A stretch of DNA of 64,000 bases from contig NZ_VWNA01000003.1 of the NCBI RefSeq assembly GCF_009600605.1, positions 744,001-808,000 on the forward strand, read 5' to 3'. A program made the position numbers and the translations under genes. Each line of letters begins with the position of its first letter. The stretch's first letter is position 1. This stretch comes from Segnochrobactrum spirostomi (GTDB lineage Bacteria; Pseudomonadota; Alphaproteobacteria; Rhizobiales; Segnochrobactraceae). This document shows positions 1 through 8,768 of this stretch, piece after piece. The notes under the pieces are model-generated. The model was not told where the DNA came from. It saw only the letters and a program-made list of their open reading frames with translations, and ran no database searches.

Positions 1-1
1 G

Positions 2-2340
2 GACCTGCGGCGCCGCGACGCCCGCGACAAGCTCCTCGGCCGCACCCGCTACACCATCGACCGCTACAGCCCCGGCATGCTCCATGCCGCCGTGCTGCGC
101 GCGACCGTCCCGAGCGGCCGGATCCTACGCCTCGACGTGACGAAGGCGGCCGCGATGCCGGGCGTGCGCGCCGTCGTCACGGCAGCCGACGCGCCGGGCC
201 GCATCGGCATCGGCATCGCCGACCATCCGCTCTTCGCCCAGGACGTGGTGCGCTACGACGGAGAACCGATCGCAGCCGTTGCCGCGGAGACGATCGAGGA
301 GGCTCGGGCCGCCCTCGCCGCCATCGAGGTGGAAATCGCGCCGCTGCCGGCCTGCATCACCATGGCGGACGCGCTCGCGCCGGACGCCCCCTCGTCCACC
401 CCGATTGGGAAAGCCACGAAATCCTCTTCGATGGCGGTCGGCGCGGTGGCAACGTCGCCTGGGAGGCGACGGTCGTCCGCGGCGATGTCGACGGCGCCTT
501 CGCGCGGCCGGACGCCGTGATCGTGGAGAGTGCGTTCCGGGTCGGACGGCAGAACCATGTCGCCTTCGAGCCTCGGGCCGTGGTCGCCCGTTACGAAGAC
601 GGCCGCTTTCACATCGAGACCTCGACCCAGGTGCCGTGGACCATCCGCAACGCCACGGCGCGCTTTCTCGGCGTGCCCGCGTCTCAGGTCCGCGTGACGG
701 TGCCGCCGGTCGGCGGGGCCTTCGGCCTCAAGTTCGACATCGCGGTCGAACCCTTCGCCGCGCTCCTCGCCCGCGCCACCGGTCTCCCCGTCCGGCTGGA
801 GAACACGCGGGAAGAGGAGATGCTGACCTGCCTCTTCCGGGAAAATGCCGAAATCAGCATCCGCTCCGCGGTGACGCGGGGCGGCGAGATCGTCGGCCGC
901 GAGGCCGTCGTGCTGATGGATTGCGGGGCCCACGGCGGCGAGCAGATCTTTCTCACCACCATGACGGCGCACACCCTGGGCGGGAACTACAAGCTCGGCA
1001 GCGTCCGGCTGGTCTCCCGCGCGGTCTACACCAACACGGCGCCGAACGGCGCCTTCCGCGCCTGCAATGGCGTCTACAACACGTTCGCCCTGGAGCGGCA
1101 CACGGACGAGATTGCCGCCGCCCTCGGCATGGATCCTCTCGCCTTCCGGCGCCGCAACGTGCTCGGCGACGGGGATCTCGGCGCGACCGGGCAGGTCTTC
1201 GAAGGAAATGTGCTCGGGCCGATGCTGGATCGCATGGACACCCTGCGGCCGCGACAGGCCGCAGCAGAGGTGCGCGACGGCAAGCTGATCGGCCGGGCGA
1301 CCACGGTCGGAACCTGGTTCATCTTCGTCGGCCCTTCGGCCGCGACCCTCAACATGAACGCCGACGGCACCGCGACCCTCGTCACCTCCGGCGTCGAGAT
1401 CGGCTCGGGCTCGATGGTGCAAGGGTTGCCGCAGATCGTGGCGGCGACGCTCGGCATCCGCCCGGAGGACGTGGTGGTGCGCGCCGCCGATACCGATTCC
1501 GCCGGCTACGATGTGGGCGTCGGCGGTGGCCGCACAACCGTCTCGCTCGGGGCGGCGAGCCTTGCGGCGGCGACGGAGGTGCGCACCAAATTGTTGAGGG
1601 TCGCGGCCGACATGATCGAAGCCTCGGAGGGCGACCTCATCCTGCGGGAAGGCCGCGTCGAGATCGGCGGCGCGCCGGGCTCGGGCGTTCCCATCGCTAC
1701 CGTCGCCGCCCGCGCGCAATCTCTCCACGGACCGGTGGCGGGCACCGGCGCCTTCACCCGCGGCGGTGTCCCGGCCATGCCGGGGTGCGCGGCGGGGCAT
1801 TTCATCGACGCGATCGATATCCCCGTCTTCGCCGTCCATGATTGCGAGGTCGCGGTCGATCCGGACACAGGCCACGCCGAGGTGCTGAACTATCGGGTGG
1901 TGCAGGATGTCGGCCGGGCGCTCAACCCCCGCGCGATCCAAGGGCAGATCCAGGGCGGCGTGGTCCAGGGGCTCGGCTACGCCCTCCACGAGGAGGTCAC
2001 CATCGACGACAATGGCCGGGTCCGTCAGAGCGGCTTCGAGACCTACCGCCTGCCGCTCGCGCTCGACGTCTTGCCGGTGGAGATCGCCCTCCACGAGGGC
2101 GCGCCGTCGATCGGGCCGCTCGGGGTGAAGGGCGCGGGGGAAGTGCCGATCCTCAATGTCGGGGCGACCATCGCCTGCGCCGTGGCGAACGCGACGGGCA
2201 AGCGGGTGCAGGAGCTGCCGCTGACCCCGCCGCGCGTTCTCGCCCTCCTGCTCGACCGCACGGAAGATCTTGCCCTGCCGCACATCGCACCGCGGTGGGA
2301 GGACAACCTGGTCGCGCCCCACGGCTCGGGTGCGCGCTGA
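2..2340 (+). CDS. Xanthine dehydrogenase-family molybdopterin-binding large subunit (5' partial, one frameshift)
   Basis: Large catalytic subunit of a molybdenum hydroxylase (xanthine/aldehyde/CO dehydrogenase family), which hydroxylates an N-heterocycle or aldehyde with water. The frame is open from base 2, so the true start lies before the window. The a/b hammerhead domain comes first (the LLGRTRYTID stretch). The Mo-binding domain follows, with a glycine-rich VGGAFGLKFD stretch and the late GVKGAGE motif that carries the catalytic Glu. The reading frame shifts at the 5-C run 387-391. Adding one C joins DALAPDAP to LVHPDWESHE and restores one continuous protein, so an indel or base-call error is likelier than decay. 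The FAD and 2Fe-2S subunits are not in the window and may lie upstream. Substrate unknown. Family assignment is firm; specificity is not. Confidence 0.9.
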   Translation, partial: PAAPRRPRQAPRPHPLHHRPLQPRHAPCRRAARDRPERPDPTPRRDEGGRDAGRARRRHGSRRAGPHRHRHRRPSALRPGRGALRRRTDRSRCRGDDRGGSGRPRRHRGGNRAAAGLHHHGGRARAGRPLVHPDWESHEILFDGGRRGGNVAWEATVVRGDVDGAFARPDAVIVESAFRVGRQNHVAFEPRAVVARYEDGRFHIETSTQVPWTIRNATARFLGVPASQVRVTVPPVGGAFGLKFDIAVEPFAALLARATGLPVRLENTREEEMLTCLFRENAEISIRSAVTRGGEIVGREAVVLMDCGAHGGEQIFLTTMTAHTLGGNYKLGSVRLVSRAVYTNTAPNGAFRACNGVYNTFALERHTDEIAAALGMDPLAFRRRNVLGDGDLGATGQVFEGNVLGPMLDRMDTLRPRQAAAEVRDGKLIGRATTVGTWFIFVGPSAATLNMNADGTATLVTSGVEIGSGSMVQGLPQIVAATLGIRPEDVVVRAADTDSAGYDVGVGGGRTTVSLGAASLAAATEVRTKLLRVAADMIEASEGDLILREGRVEIGGAPGSGVPIATVAARAQSLHGPVAGTGAFTRGGVPAMPGCAAGHFIDAIDIPVFAVHDCEVAVDPDTGHAEVLNYRVVQDVGRALNPRAIQGQIQGGVVQGLGYALHEEVTIDDNGRVRQSGFETYRLPLALDVLPVEIALHEGAPSIGPLGVKGAGEVPILNVGATIACAVANATGKRVQELPLTPPRVLALLLDRTEDLALPHIAPRWEDNLVAPHGSGAR

Positions 2341-2346
2341 CCCCGC

Positions 2347-3657
2347 TCAGCCTGCGTTCAGGACTTCCTCGATCGCGCCGACGAGGAGGTCGGCGTGCTC
2401 CACCGCGAACACCAGGGGCGGGCGGATCTTGAGGATGTTGGCGTGGGGGCCGGCGGCGCTGATCAGGATGCGCCGGTCGCGCAGGCCGTTGACGAGGCGG
2501 GTCGCGATTTCCGGCGCCGGCTCCTTGGTGGCGCGGTCGCGCACCAACTCGACGCCGATGAAGAGGCCGGCGCCGCGCACGTCGCCGATCGCCGGATGGC
2601 CAACCGCGCGGAGCCGCTCGCGCAGGTAGGTCCCGACCGTCGCCGCGTTCGCGACGAGGGCCTCGTCGCGAATGACGCCGAGTACGGCGAGCGCCGCGGC
2701 GGCGGCGACCGCGCTGCCGCCGAAGGTGTTGAAATAACGCGCGCGGCGACCGAACTCTTCGAGCAAAGCCGGCCGGCAGACGAGACCCGCGACCGGATAG
2801 CCGTTGCCCATCGGCTTCCCCATCGAGACCATGTCCGGCACCACGCCGTGGCGTTCGAAGCCCCACAGCGCGTCGCCGGTGCGTCCGAACCCGGGCTGAA
2901 CCTCGTCGGCGACGAAGAGGCCGCCGACCTCTCGGATCGCGTCGACGGCCGGTTTCAGGAATCCGCGCGGTTCGGCGAAGATGCCGTCGCTCGAAAAGAT
3001 CGTATCGACGATGAGGAGCGCAGGACGGATGCCGTGGCGCTCCAAATCGGCGATCGCGGCGCGAACTTCGGCGCCGAAGCGCTCGGCCGCCTCCGCAGGC
3101 GCGCGGCGGTAGGAATCCGGCGCCGGGACGGTGCGGACATGTGCGCCGAGGGGCACCGCGCGGCCGAGCGAGGGGGAGAACTCGGCCACGGTGGCGGTGA
3201 CGCCGTGATAGGCGAGTTCGGTGACGATGATGCCCGTGCCGCCCGTGACCGTGCGGGCGATGCGGACCGCGAGGTCGTTCGCCTCGCTGCCGGTGCAGGT
3301 CAGCATCACCTGGCTGAGCTCCGGCGGGAACGTCGCCGTCAGGGCCTCGGCATAATCGAGCACCGTCTCGTGCAGATAGCGGGTGTGGGTGTTGAGAACC
3401 GCGAGCTGCGCGGCGATCGCCTCCACCACCCGAGGATGGCAATGGCCGACGCTCGCAACGTTGTTGTAGGCGTCGAGATAACGCTCCCCGTTCGGCCCGT
3501 AGAGCCAGACGCCCTCCCCCCGCACCAGATGCACAGGGCGCTCGTAGAAGAGGCGGTAGGCGGGGCCGAGGACGCGGGCCCGGCGCTCGATCAGCACCTG
3601 TTCCTCGGGCGGAAGACGGGCGAAATCGGCCTGCCCGAAGGCGTTGATCATCGACAT
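2347..3657 (-). CDS. Class III PLP-dependent aminotransferase / phospho-lyase-like enzyme
   Basis: PLP fold-type I enzyme of about 436 residues. The Schiff-base lysine is in the SMGKPMGNGYP motif, with GSEANDLA (cofactor phosphate region) and DEVQPGFGR (the Asp that contacts the PLP ring nitrogen). Segments such as TRYLHETVLDYAEAL and GAGLFIGVELV resemble the AGXT2/ETNPPL/PHYKPL clade, in which some members are amine phospho-lyases rather than transaminases. The start is the ATG just after the stop of the upstream kinase gene (4-bp gap), so the two are co-transcribed. Coupling to an APH-fold kinase suggests an amino alcohol is phosphorylated and then dephosphorylated by elimination. That is inference; an ordinary omega-transaminase remains possible. 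Confidence 0.85.
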   Translation of the reverse strand: MSMINAFGQADFARLPPEEQVLIERRARVLGPAYRLFYERPVHLVRGEGVWLYGPNGERYLDAYNNVASVGHCHPRVVEAIAAQLAVLNTHTRYLHETVLDYAEALTATFPPELSQVMLTCTGSEANDLAVRIARTVTGGTGIIVTELAYHGVTATVAEFSPSLGRAVPLGAHVRTVPAPDSYRRAPAEAAERFGAEVRAAIADLERHGIRPALLIVDTIFSSDGIFAEPRGFLKPAVDAIREVGGLFVADEVQPGFGRTGDALWGFERHGVVPDMVSMGKPMGNGYPVAGLVCRPALLEEFGRRARYFNTFGGSAVAAAAALAVLGVIRDEALVANAATVGTYLRERLRAVGHPAIGDVRGAGLFIGVELVRDRATKEPAPEIATRLVNGLRDRRILISAAGPHANILKIRPPLVFAVEHADLLVGAIEEVLNAG

Positions 3658-3661
3658 TGGA

Positions 3662-4699
3662 TCAGTCTCCGTCGGAAGCGCGGTCGCGCGCCCGGCGCGC
3701 GAGGTCCGCAAGCCGGGTCGCCGGGTGGGCGGCGAGCAGAGCGAGCCCGCGCACGGCCGCGGGATGATTGCGCAGGATGTAATCGCGGGACGCCGGATAG
3801 AGCCCGGCGCGCCATTCGCCGATGACGATCGTCATCGCCATGCGGGCGGCGACCATGGCGGGCAGGATCGCGGCCTCGTCGTCACCGATCGCGATGTGCT
3901 CCGCATAGCCGGCGAGCAGCGCGTCGGCGAGGTCGAGGCCGCCGCCGCGCTCGATCTGGTAGGCGAGCGCGACCGCGAGATCCTGCACGCGCGGCCCCAC
4001 GACCATGTCGCCGAAATCGATGACGCCGGTGACCCGCTCGCCGGTATCGCCATCGACGAGCAGGTTGTGCGGGTTGAAGTCGTTGTGGATGACCTGACGC
4101 GGCAGCGCCTCGAAGATCGGCCGCGCCTCGGCGTCGAAGCGGTCGAGCACGGCCGCGGCGAGCCCGCGGCGGGCGGGGTCGACATGGTCGAGGAGCGGCC
4201 TCAGCGCGGGCAGGCGCGCGTGGTTCCACAGGAGGCCGTCCTGATCCGGCACGTTCGGATCGAATCCGACGAACCCGGCATCGAGCCGGCCGAGCGCGCG
4301 GCCGATATCGGCAGCCTGGGCGGCGCTGGCCGGGGCCGCGTAGAGCGGGCGACCGTCAAGGAAGGACAGCAGCGAGACGATGCGGTGGGTGCCGTCGCGG
4401 AAGGAGACGATCCCGTCGTCTCTTTCTCGCGGCTCCAGCGGTCGGGGCACCGGCAGGTCCGGATCAGCGTCCGCGAGATGGCGCATGGCCGCGCGCTGAT
4501 AGGCAATGATCTCCGGGCGTTCGGCAGGATTGCTGATCTTGAACACGAAGCGGCGGCCGTCTGCCGCCTCGACCCGGAAGGTCTGGTCGCGCTCGCTCGT
4601 CATCGCAACGAGGTCACCCGTAATGCCGTACACCGCGGCCAGGACGGCGCGGCCCTCCTCTAGGGAGATCGGAACGAGGCGCTGGGTGAGGATGCTCAT
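3662..4699 (-). CDS. APH-fold small-molecule kinase (hydroxylysine-kinase/homoserine-kinase-like)
   Basis: Aminoglycoside phosphotransferase-fold protein of 345 residues. It has the catalytic HNDFNPHNLL loop (Brenner motif), the Mg-binding GVIDFGDM motif and an N-terminal FVFKIS lysine for ATP. It probably phosphorylates a small hydroxy-amine. Its tail lies 4 bp from a class III PLP enzyme. The same kinase plus PLP phospho-lyase pairing is known in eukaryotes (hydroxylysine kinase with phosphohydroxylysine phospho-lyase), so a catabolic kinase is more likely than antibiotic resistance. A divergent GntR regulator and a palindrome lie just upstream. Substrate not determinable from sequence. Confidence 0.8.
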   Translation of the reverse strand: MSILTQRLVPISLEEGRAVLAAVYGITGDLVAMTSERDQTFRVEAADGRRFVFKISNPAERPEIIAYQRAAMRHLADADPDLPVPRPLEPRERDDGIVSFRDGTHRIVSLLSFLDGRPLYAAPASAAQAADIGRALGRLDAGFVGFDPNVPDQDGLLWNHARLPALRPLLDHVDPARRGLAAAVLDRFDAEARPIFEALPRQVIHNDFNPHNLLVDGDTGERVTGVIDFGDMVVGPRVQDLAVALAYQIERGGGLDLADALLAGYAEHIAIGDDEAAILPAMVAARMAMTIVIGEWRAGLYPASRDYILRNHPAAVRGLALLAAHPATRLADLARRARDRASDGD

Positions 4700-4775
4700 C
4701 GTCGTCCGATCGCGGAATGCACCGAGCCGGGGCGTGCAGCGGAGCTACGGCAACCCCGGCATCCTCACGATGACA

Positions 4776-4789
4776 TATGATGCATCATA
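4776..4789. promoter_or_regulatory. 14-bp perfect palindrome, candidate GntR operator
   Basis: TATGATGCATCATA is a perfect inverted repeat in the gap between the kinase gene and the GntR gene. Each half contains TATGAT, a good -10 hexamer, so it could sit on the promoter of either gene. Location and symmetry suit autoregulation by the adjacent FCD-type GntR protein. It also overlaps an upstream ATG, which argues for the downstream start of gntR. Confidence 0.5.
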
Positions 4790-4848
4790 CATCAACCTAT
4801 TGCGCGCGGTCGCCGTGTGTGGAAGGCTCCGCCCCGGAGCATCTTCGG

Positions 4849-5538
4849 ATGCGAGGGTCGGAGCCACTCGGCGTGCGCGACATCTTCTCGACGATCGATC
4901 GGCCCAATCTGGCGGAGAGCGTGCGGGCCCGTATCACGGCTGCCCTCGTCGCCGGCGAACTGAAGCCCGGCGACAAGCTGCGCATCCGCCCCCTCGCCGA
5001 GCAGCTCGGCACCAGCGTCACCCCGGTGCGCGATGCCTTGCTCGGCCTGATCAGTGACGGCGTTCTCGAAAGCCGCACACCGAAGGATGTGAGGGTGCCG
5101 GCAATCCGGCTCGGGGACTATGAAGAAATCCGGATCATCCGCCTGCGCGTGGAAGGGCTCGCGGCGCGTATGGCGGCGCTCAACGCCACCGCCGGCGATG
5201 TCGCGCTCCTGCGCGATCTCGTCGAACGCAACGAGGCGGCGCGCGTCGACGGTCCCACCTCCGAAGCGCTCCGCCTCAATCAGATCTTCCATTTCGAGAT
5301 CGCGCGGATTGCCGCGATGCCCACTCTCGCCGACATCATCCGCCGGCTTTGGCTTCGCATGGGCCCGATCATCGCCGCGATCTATGTCGCCGGCGGCCGG
5401 ACCATGATCGACCACCATTATCCGATCCTGGACGCGATCGCGGCCGGCGACGGGGATGCGGCCGAGCGGGCGATCCAGGCGGACATCGAGGCCGCCGCCG
5501 ACTTCGTCCGCGCCGCGGGGCTGCTCGCAGACGAATAG
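4849..5538 (+). CDS. GntR-family transcriptional regulator, FCD (FadR-like) subgroup
   Basis: Winged-helix DNA-binding domain at the N-terminus (LAESVRARITAALVAGELKPGDKL, then LAEQLGTSVTPVRDAL) followed by an all-helical FCD effector domain. Likely metal-ligand histidines are in FHFEIAR and DHHYPIL. The ATG at 4849 is chosen because a GGAG lies about 9 bp upstream and the earlier in-frame ATG falls inside a 14-bp palindrome. It is divergent from the kinase/PLP-enzyme pair, which it probably represses until a catabolic intermediate binds. Effector unknown. Confidence 0.88.
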   Translation: MRGSEPLGVRDIFSTIDRPNLAESVRARITAALVAGELKPGDKLRIRPLAEQLGTSVTPVRDALLGLISDGVLESRTPKDVRVPAIRLGDYEEIRIIRLRVEGLAARMAALNATAGDVALLRDLVERNEAARVDGPTSEALRLNQIFHFEIARIAAMPTLADIIRRLWLRMGPIIAAIYVAGGRTMIDHHYPILDAIAAGDGDAAERAIQADIEAAADFVRAAGLLADE

Positions 5539-5546
5539 ACGCAAAA

Positions 5547-5577
5547 CGGCCGGGACGAGGGGTGCCCGTCCCGGCCG
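5547..5577 (-). terminator. Rho-independent terminator after yceI (possibly bidirectional)
   Basis: Perfect 11-bp stem (CGGCCGGGACG / CGTCCCGGCCG) with a 9-nt loop, between the convergent gntR and yceI genes. On the minus strand the stem is followed by TTTT, a classical intrinsic terminator layout. Confidence 0.75.
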
Positions 5578-5610
5578 CAGACAATGGCGTCGCGCAGGTC
5601 TGCGCTTCGG

Positions 5611-6195
5611 TCAGTTCTTCCGGGTCGCCGTCACGTCGATCTTCACCTCGACGTCGAGGCCGACATATTGGCCGTCCGACCAGGAGCCCTGGCCGACGCC
5701 GTAATCGGTGCGCACGAGCTTGACGCTGCCGGTCGCATGGGCGGTGTCGCCGGAGATGTCGATCTTCACCGGCAGGACGAGGTCGCGGGACTTGTCGCGG
5801 ATCGTCAGCGTGCCGACGGCGTCGTATTCATCGCCACCCTTCGCCTTGAAGCTCTTCACTTCGAACACGGCGTTCGGGAACTTCGAGGCGTCGAACCAGT
5901 CGGGCTGCGGCAGCGCCTCGTCCTTCTGGGTATCGCCGGTCGCGGCGCTCGCGACGTCGATGGTGATCGCGGCGTGGCCCGCGGCGGGATTGGCGGGATC
6001 GAAATCGATCGTGCCGCTCCACTTGCCGAACTTGCCTTCGAAGGCGTTGCCGGTCTGGGTGGCGGAGAAGGCGAGCGTGCTCTTCGCCGGGTCCACGACC
6101 CATTCCGCCGCCGAGGCGGCGGCGAACGGCGCCGCGGCGAGGAGGGCGGCGGTCGCGAGGAGGACGGGGCGGCGAAGACGGGAAAGGCTGAACAT
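5611..6195 (-). CDS. YceI-family periplasmic lipid-binding protein
   Basis: A 194-residue secreted protein with a clear Sec signal peptide (cleavage near ASA-AEW) and the YceI lipocalin-like beta barrel: WVVDPAKSTLAFSATQ at the start and GTLTIRDKSRDLVLPV in the middle. The family binds isoprenoids or amphiphiles; many members are base- or stress-induced. Its start overlaps the stop of the upstream cytochrome b561 gene as TGATG, so the two are translationally coupled. The YceI/b561 pairing is widespread in proteobacteria and suggests a quinone-linked periplasmic redox role, which is unproven. Confidence 0.9.
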   Translation of the reverse strand: MFSLSRLRRPVLLATAALLAAAPFAAASAAEWVVDPAKSTLAFSATQTGNAFEGKFGKWSGTIDFDPANPAAGHAAITIDVASAATGDTQKDEALPQPDWFDASKFPNAVFEVKSFKAKGGDEYDAVGTLTIRDKSRDLVLPVKIDISGDTAHATGSVKLVRTDYGVGQGSWSDGQYVGLDVEVKIDVTATRKN

Positions 6196-6782
6196 CAAAC
6201 GTCTCCTTGGCCGAAGCGCGGCAGCATGCGGGTCAGCACCGAGTCGCGGAGCACGAAATGGTGGCGCAGCGCGGCGGCGGCGTGGACAATCACGAGGGCG
6301 ACCATCACCCAGACGCCGGCGACATGGGCGCTCGTGAAGGTCGCGTTGAGCGACGCCTTGGTGCCGAGCTCCGCGGGGAAAGTGAGATGGGGGAACGGGA
6401 GGACCCCGTACAGCACCGTCGGAATGTTGAACGGCGAGGTCGACACCAGAGCCCAGCCCGTCAGCGGCATGCCGAGGAGCAGAGCGTAGAGCCCGAGATG
6501 GCCGAGATGGGCCGCGAGCTTCTCGAGCGCCGGCATGGTGTCGGGCAGCGGCGGCGGCCGATGAGCGATACGCCAGCCCAGCCGCAGCACGGTGAGCGCG
6601 AGCACGGTGATGCCGACCGACTTGTGCCACTGGAACAGCACGAACTGGAGAGGCGAGCCGGGCTTCGCCGACATCATGGTCCAGCCCATGGCGAGAAGGC
6701 AGAGAATCGCGATCACCGTCAGCCAATGCAGCGTGACGGCCACGGCGTCGTAGCGGGTCTTCAAAGCCAAGGTGTGGGACAT
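6195..6782 (-). CDS. Cytochrome b561 family membrane protein
   Basis: A 195-residue protein with four predicted transmembrane helices and paired histidines for two b hemes: H19 in VTLHWL, the FQWHKSVG histidine, the central HLGHLGLY cluster and the late SAHVAG / IVHAAAALRHH histidines. It probably moves electrons between quinol and periplasmic partners. It lies between two yceI genes on the same strand and overlaps the downstream one by TGATG, so it is operonic. Confidence 0.9.
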   Translation of the reverse strand: MSHTLALKTRYDAVAVTLHWLTVIAILCLLAMGWTMMSAKPGSPLQFVLFQWHKSVGITVLALTVLRLGWRIAHRPPPLPDTMPALEKLAAHLGHLGLYALLLGMPLTGWALVSTSPFNIPTVLYGVLPFPHLTFPAELGTKASLNATFTSAHVAGVWVMVALVIVHAAAALRHHFVLRDSVLTRMLPRFGQGDV

Positions 6783-6885
6783 CGGTCCGGCTCCGTCGAG
6801 AGGCGGAAAGGGGCGCCGGCCCGCAAGCGCCCGCCGATCGGATTTTCGCGACCCGATCGGCGAACACTGGGCGCCGGCGCGCCGA

Positions 6886-7503
6886 TCACTTCACCGCGTC
6901 GAATTCGGCGCTGATGATGAGCTTGACGTCGTCGCCGACGGCCGGGGCGTAGGTCTTGATGCCGAACTCGGTGCGCTTGATCACCGTGGTGGCGCTGAAG
7001 CCGAGCACGTAGGCCTTGAACATGTTCTCGCCGCCGCCGTTGAAGGTGGCGTCGAGGGTCACCGGCTTGGTCACGCCGTGCAGCGTCAGGTCACCGGTGA
7101 TCTTGCCGGTGTGCGCGCCGGTCACGACGATCTTGGTCGACTTGAAGGTGGCGGTCGGGAACTTCGCCGCATCGAAGAAGTCCGGCGACTCGAGGTGCTC
7201 GTCGAGCTTCGGATTGGTGGTGTCGACGCTGTTCATCTGCACCGTCACCTCGAGTGTCGACTTCGCCGGCGCCTTGGCGTCGAAGTTCAGCTTCGCGTCG
7301 AACGTCTTGAACAGGCCGTAATAGGTCGAGAAGCCGAAGTGGCTCGTCGAGAAGATGATCTTGGCGTGGGCGGGATCGAGGGCGAACGCGCCGCTCCTCA
7401 CGTCGGCGAGGTTGGTGGTCGGGCCTTCGGCGAGGCCGGGGGTGGCGACGAGCACCGGCGAGAGCGCAAGCGCGGCGGCGAGATAGAGAGCGGAACGCTT
7501 CAT
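6886..7503 (-). CDS. YceI-family periplasmic protein (second copy)
   Basis: A 205-residue YceI-domain protein with an N-terminal signal peptide ending near GLAEG. FALDPAHAKIIFSTSHFGFS and GDLTLHGVTKPVTLD are typical YceI strands. It is diverged from the other YceI here, so this is not a recent tandem duplication. It is first in the yceI-b561-yceI set, about 100 bp upstream of the cytochrome gene. An inverted repeat about 130 bp upstream may be its control site. Confidence 0.9.
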   Translation of the reverse strand: MKRSALYLAAALALSPVLVATPGLAEGPTTNLADVRSGAFALDPAHAKIIFSTSHFGFSTYYGLFKTFDAKLNFDAKAPAKSTLEVTVQMNSVDTTNPKLDEHLESPDFFDAAKFPTATFKSTKIVVTGAHTGKITGDLTLHGVTKPVTLDATFNGGGENMFKAYVLGFSATTVIKRTEFGIKTYAPAVGDDVKLIISAEFDAVK

Positions 7504-7919
7504 GACGAGCCCTTCGAGGTTGGCCGTTCGGAGGAGGGATCGCCGGCTTGGGAGGACCGGTCGATCACGGGAGCCAACACTCGCTTAGACGAAGGGCATC
7601 ACCACGAGCAATCGCCGTTCACCGCACCACATTGTCTCTGAAGCGTAGACAATGACGAGAAGGAGGCGCGATTGGACACTTTTTGGGCTAAATAAGGCCG
7701 CGGTCAGAGGATCGGAGCGGGGCGGCTTTGTCGTAACACCAGTGGCGTCGCGGGGCAGTGTCCGCCGACGGCGGCGCCATAAAAATCCCATCATGGCAGA
7801 GGCGGCAATCCGCGCTGCGCGACGCTCGCGGAAGCGTGATCCGAGACCAAGGGCGCAAGATCCGCCGCGGCGCGACCGCCGGTAATCGAGGCCGTTCAGC
7901 CGTGCCGAGGGGCGGGCCG
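7504..7919. other. Intergenic region between yceI and xoxJ
   Basis: About 416 bp with no convincing gene. It holds the inverted repeat at 7630-7654. Near its right end an 8-bp GGCGGGCC/GGCCCGCC stem (7911-7918 with 7925-7932) runs into the xoxJ stop codon and may end xoxJ transcription. Short open frames here lack ribosome sites and family features. Confidence 0.5.
7630..7654. repeat. Inverted repeat CATTGTCT-N9-AGACAATG, candidate operator
   Basis: Perfect 8-bp arms separated by 9 bp, upstream of the minus-strand yceI gene. Spacing and symmetry resemble a dimeric regulator site; a small RNA hairpin is the alternative. No cognate regulator gene is adjacent. Confidence 0.4.
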
Positions 7920-8768
7920 TCAGGGGCCCGCCATCAGCTTGCCGTCGAATCCGATCAGCGGCACCCCGTAGCTCGCGAGGATCTTGTTGAAGTCGCTCTG
8001 GCGCTTCACGATGATCGCGTTGAGCCGGTGCTTCCAATCGTTCTCGCCCTGGCGGATGCCGAACGAGATGCGGAACTCGAGCGGCGGGCGCGCGGTCTCG
8101 TTGACGAGCGGAACGACCTTGAGCTTCGGCTGGGCTTGGCCCGCGAAATAGCCGCCGATCGGCCCCCACAGGAGGGCGCCGTCGATCTTGCCCGCCTCGA
8201 GGTCCTTCAGCATGTCCTCGGCCGGCGATTGATATTCGCGGTCGACCAGCAGCGAGTAGGAGCGCGTCTCGTCGAGCAGGCCGTTCGCCTGGAGGTGATC
8301 GACCACCGGCGTCGCCGCGATGACACCAAGGTGCTTGCCCTTGAGCAGCGGGTCGGACAGCCGGGTGACGCCGGCGAGCGGTCCGTCGGGCTTCACCACG
8401 AGCACGTAGACGGAGCGATAATAGGGGTTCGTCGTGAGGGCCGGATCACCGCCCATGACATAGCCCATGATGACGTCGCAATAGCCGGCCTGGAGCGTGT
8501 TGCGGACGAATCCGGGCCCCTGCGACAGCCAATAATAGCGCACGGGCAGGCCAAGCTCCTCCCCGACGATGTCGGCGATTTTGTTTTCGAACCCCTCCTT
8601 CTTGCGGTCCGAGAACGGCATGGCGGCGGGCGAGCCGCACACGCGCAGGGTATCGGTGGAGACGAGGTCCGGAACGGTCTGCGCCGCCGCGGGCGTGGCA
8701 AACCCGGCGGCGGCGATGACGAAACCGAACAGCGCGGCGAGACGCTCGGGACGAAGGCGCTTCGGCAT
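7920..8768 (-). CDS. xoxJ: XoxJ/MoxJ-like periplasmic binding protein of the methanol dehydrogenase operon
   Basis: A 282-residue exported protein: signal peptide to about TPAAAQ, then a type II solute-binding fold (LRVCGSPAAMPFSDRKKEGFEN, later QAGYCDVIMGY). Proteins of this type accompany xoxF/mxaF in nearly all methylotrophs and are thought to help mature or activate the PQQ enzyme; the exact role is unsettled. It is third in xoxF-xoxG-xoxJ, 78 bp after xoxG. A GGAG lies shortly before the ATG. The operon context makes XoxJ much more likely than an amino-acid transporter component. Confidence 0.88.
   Translation of the reverse strand: MPKRLRPERLAALFGFVIAAAGFATPAAAQTVPDLVSTDTLRVCGSPAAMPFSDRKKEGFENKIADIVGEELGLPVRYYWLSQGPGFVRNTLQAGYCDVIMGYVMGGDPALTTNPYYRSVYVLVVKPDGPLAGVTRLSDPLLKGKHLGVIAATPVVDHLQANGLLDETRSYSLLVDREYQSPAEDMLKDLEAGKIDGALLWGPIGGYFAGQAQPKLKVVPLVNETARPPLEFRISFGIRQGENDWKHRLNAIIVKRQSDFNKILASYGVPLIGFDGKLMAGP

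Noticed and set aside
253-2322. A 689-codon open frame opposite the molybdenum hydroxylase gene
   Set aside because: His/Arg/Asp-rich shadow translation with no domain; the plus-strand gene is clearly real.
3662-4699. Aminoglycoside resistance function for the APH-fold kinase
   Set aside because: It is coupled to a PLP enzyme and a catabolic-type GntR regulator, with no resistance context.
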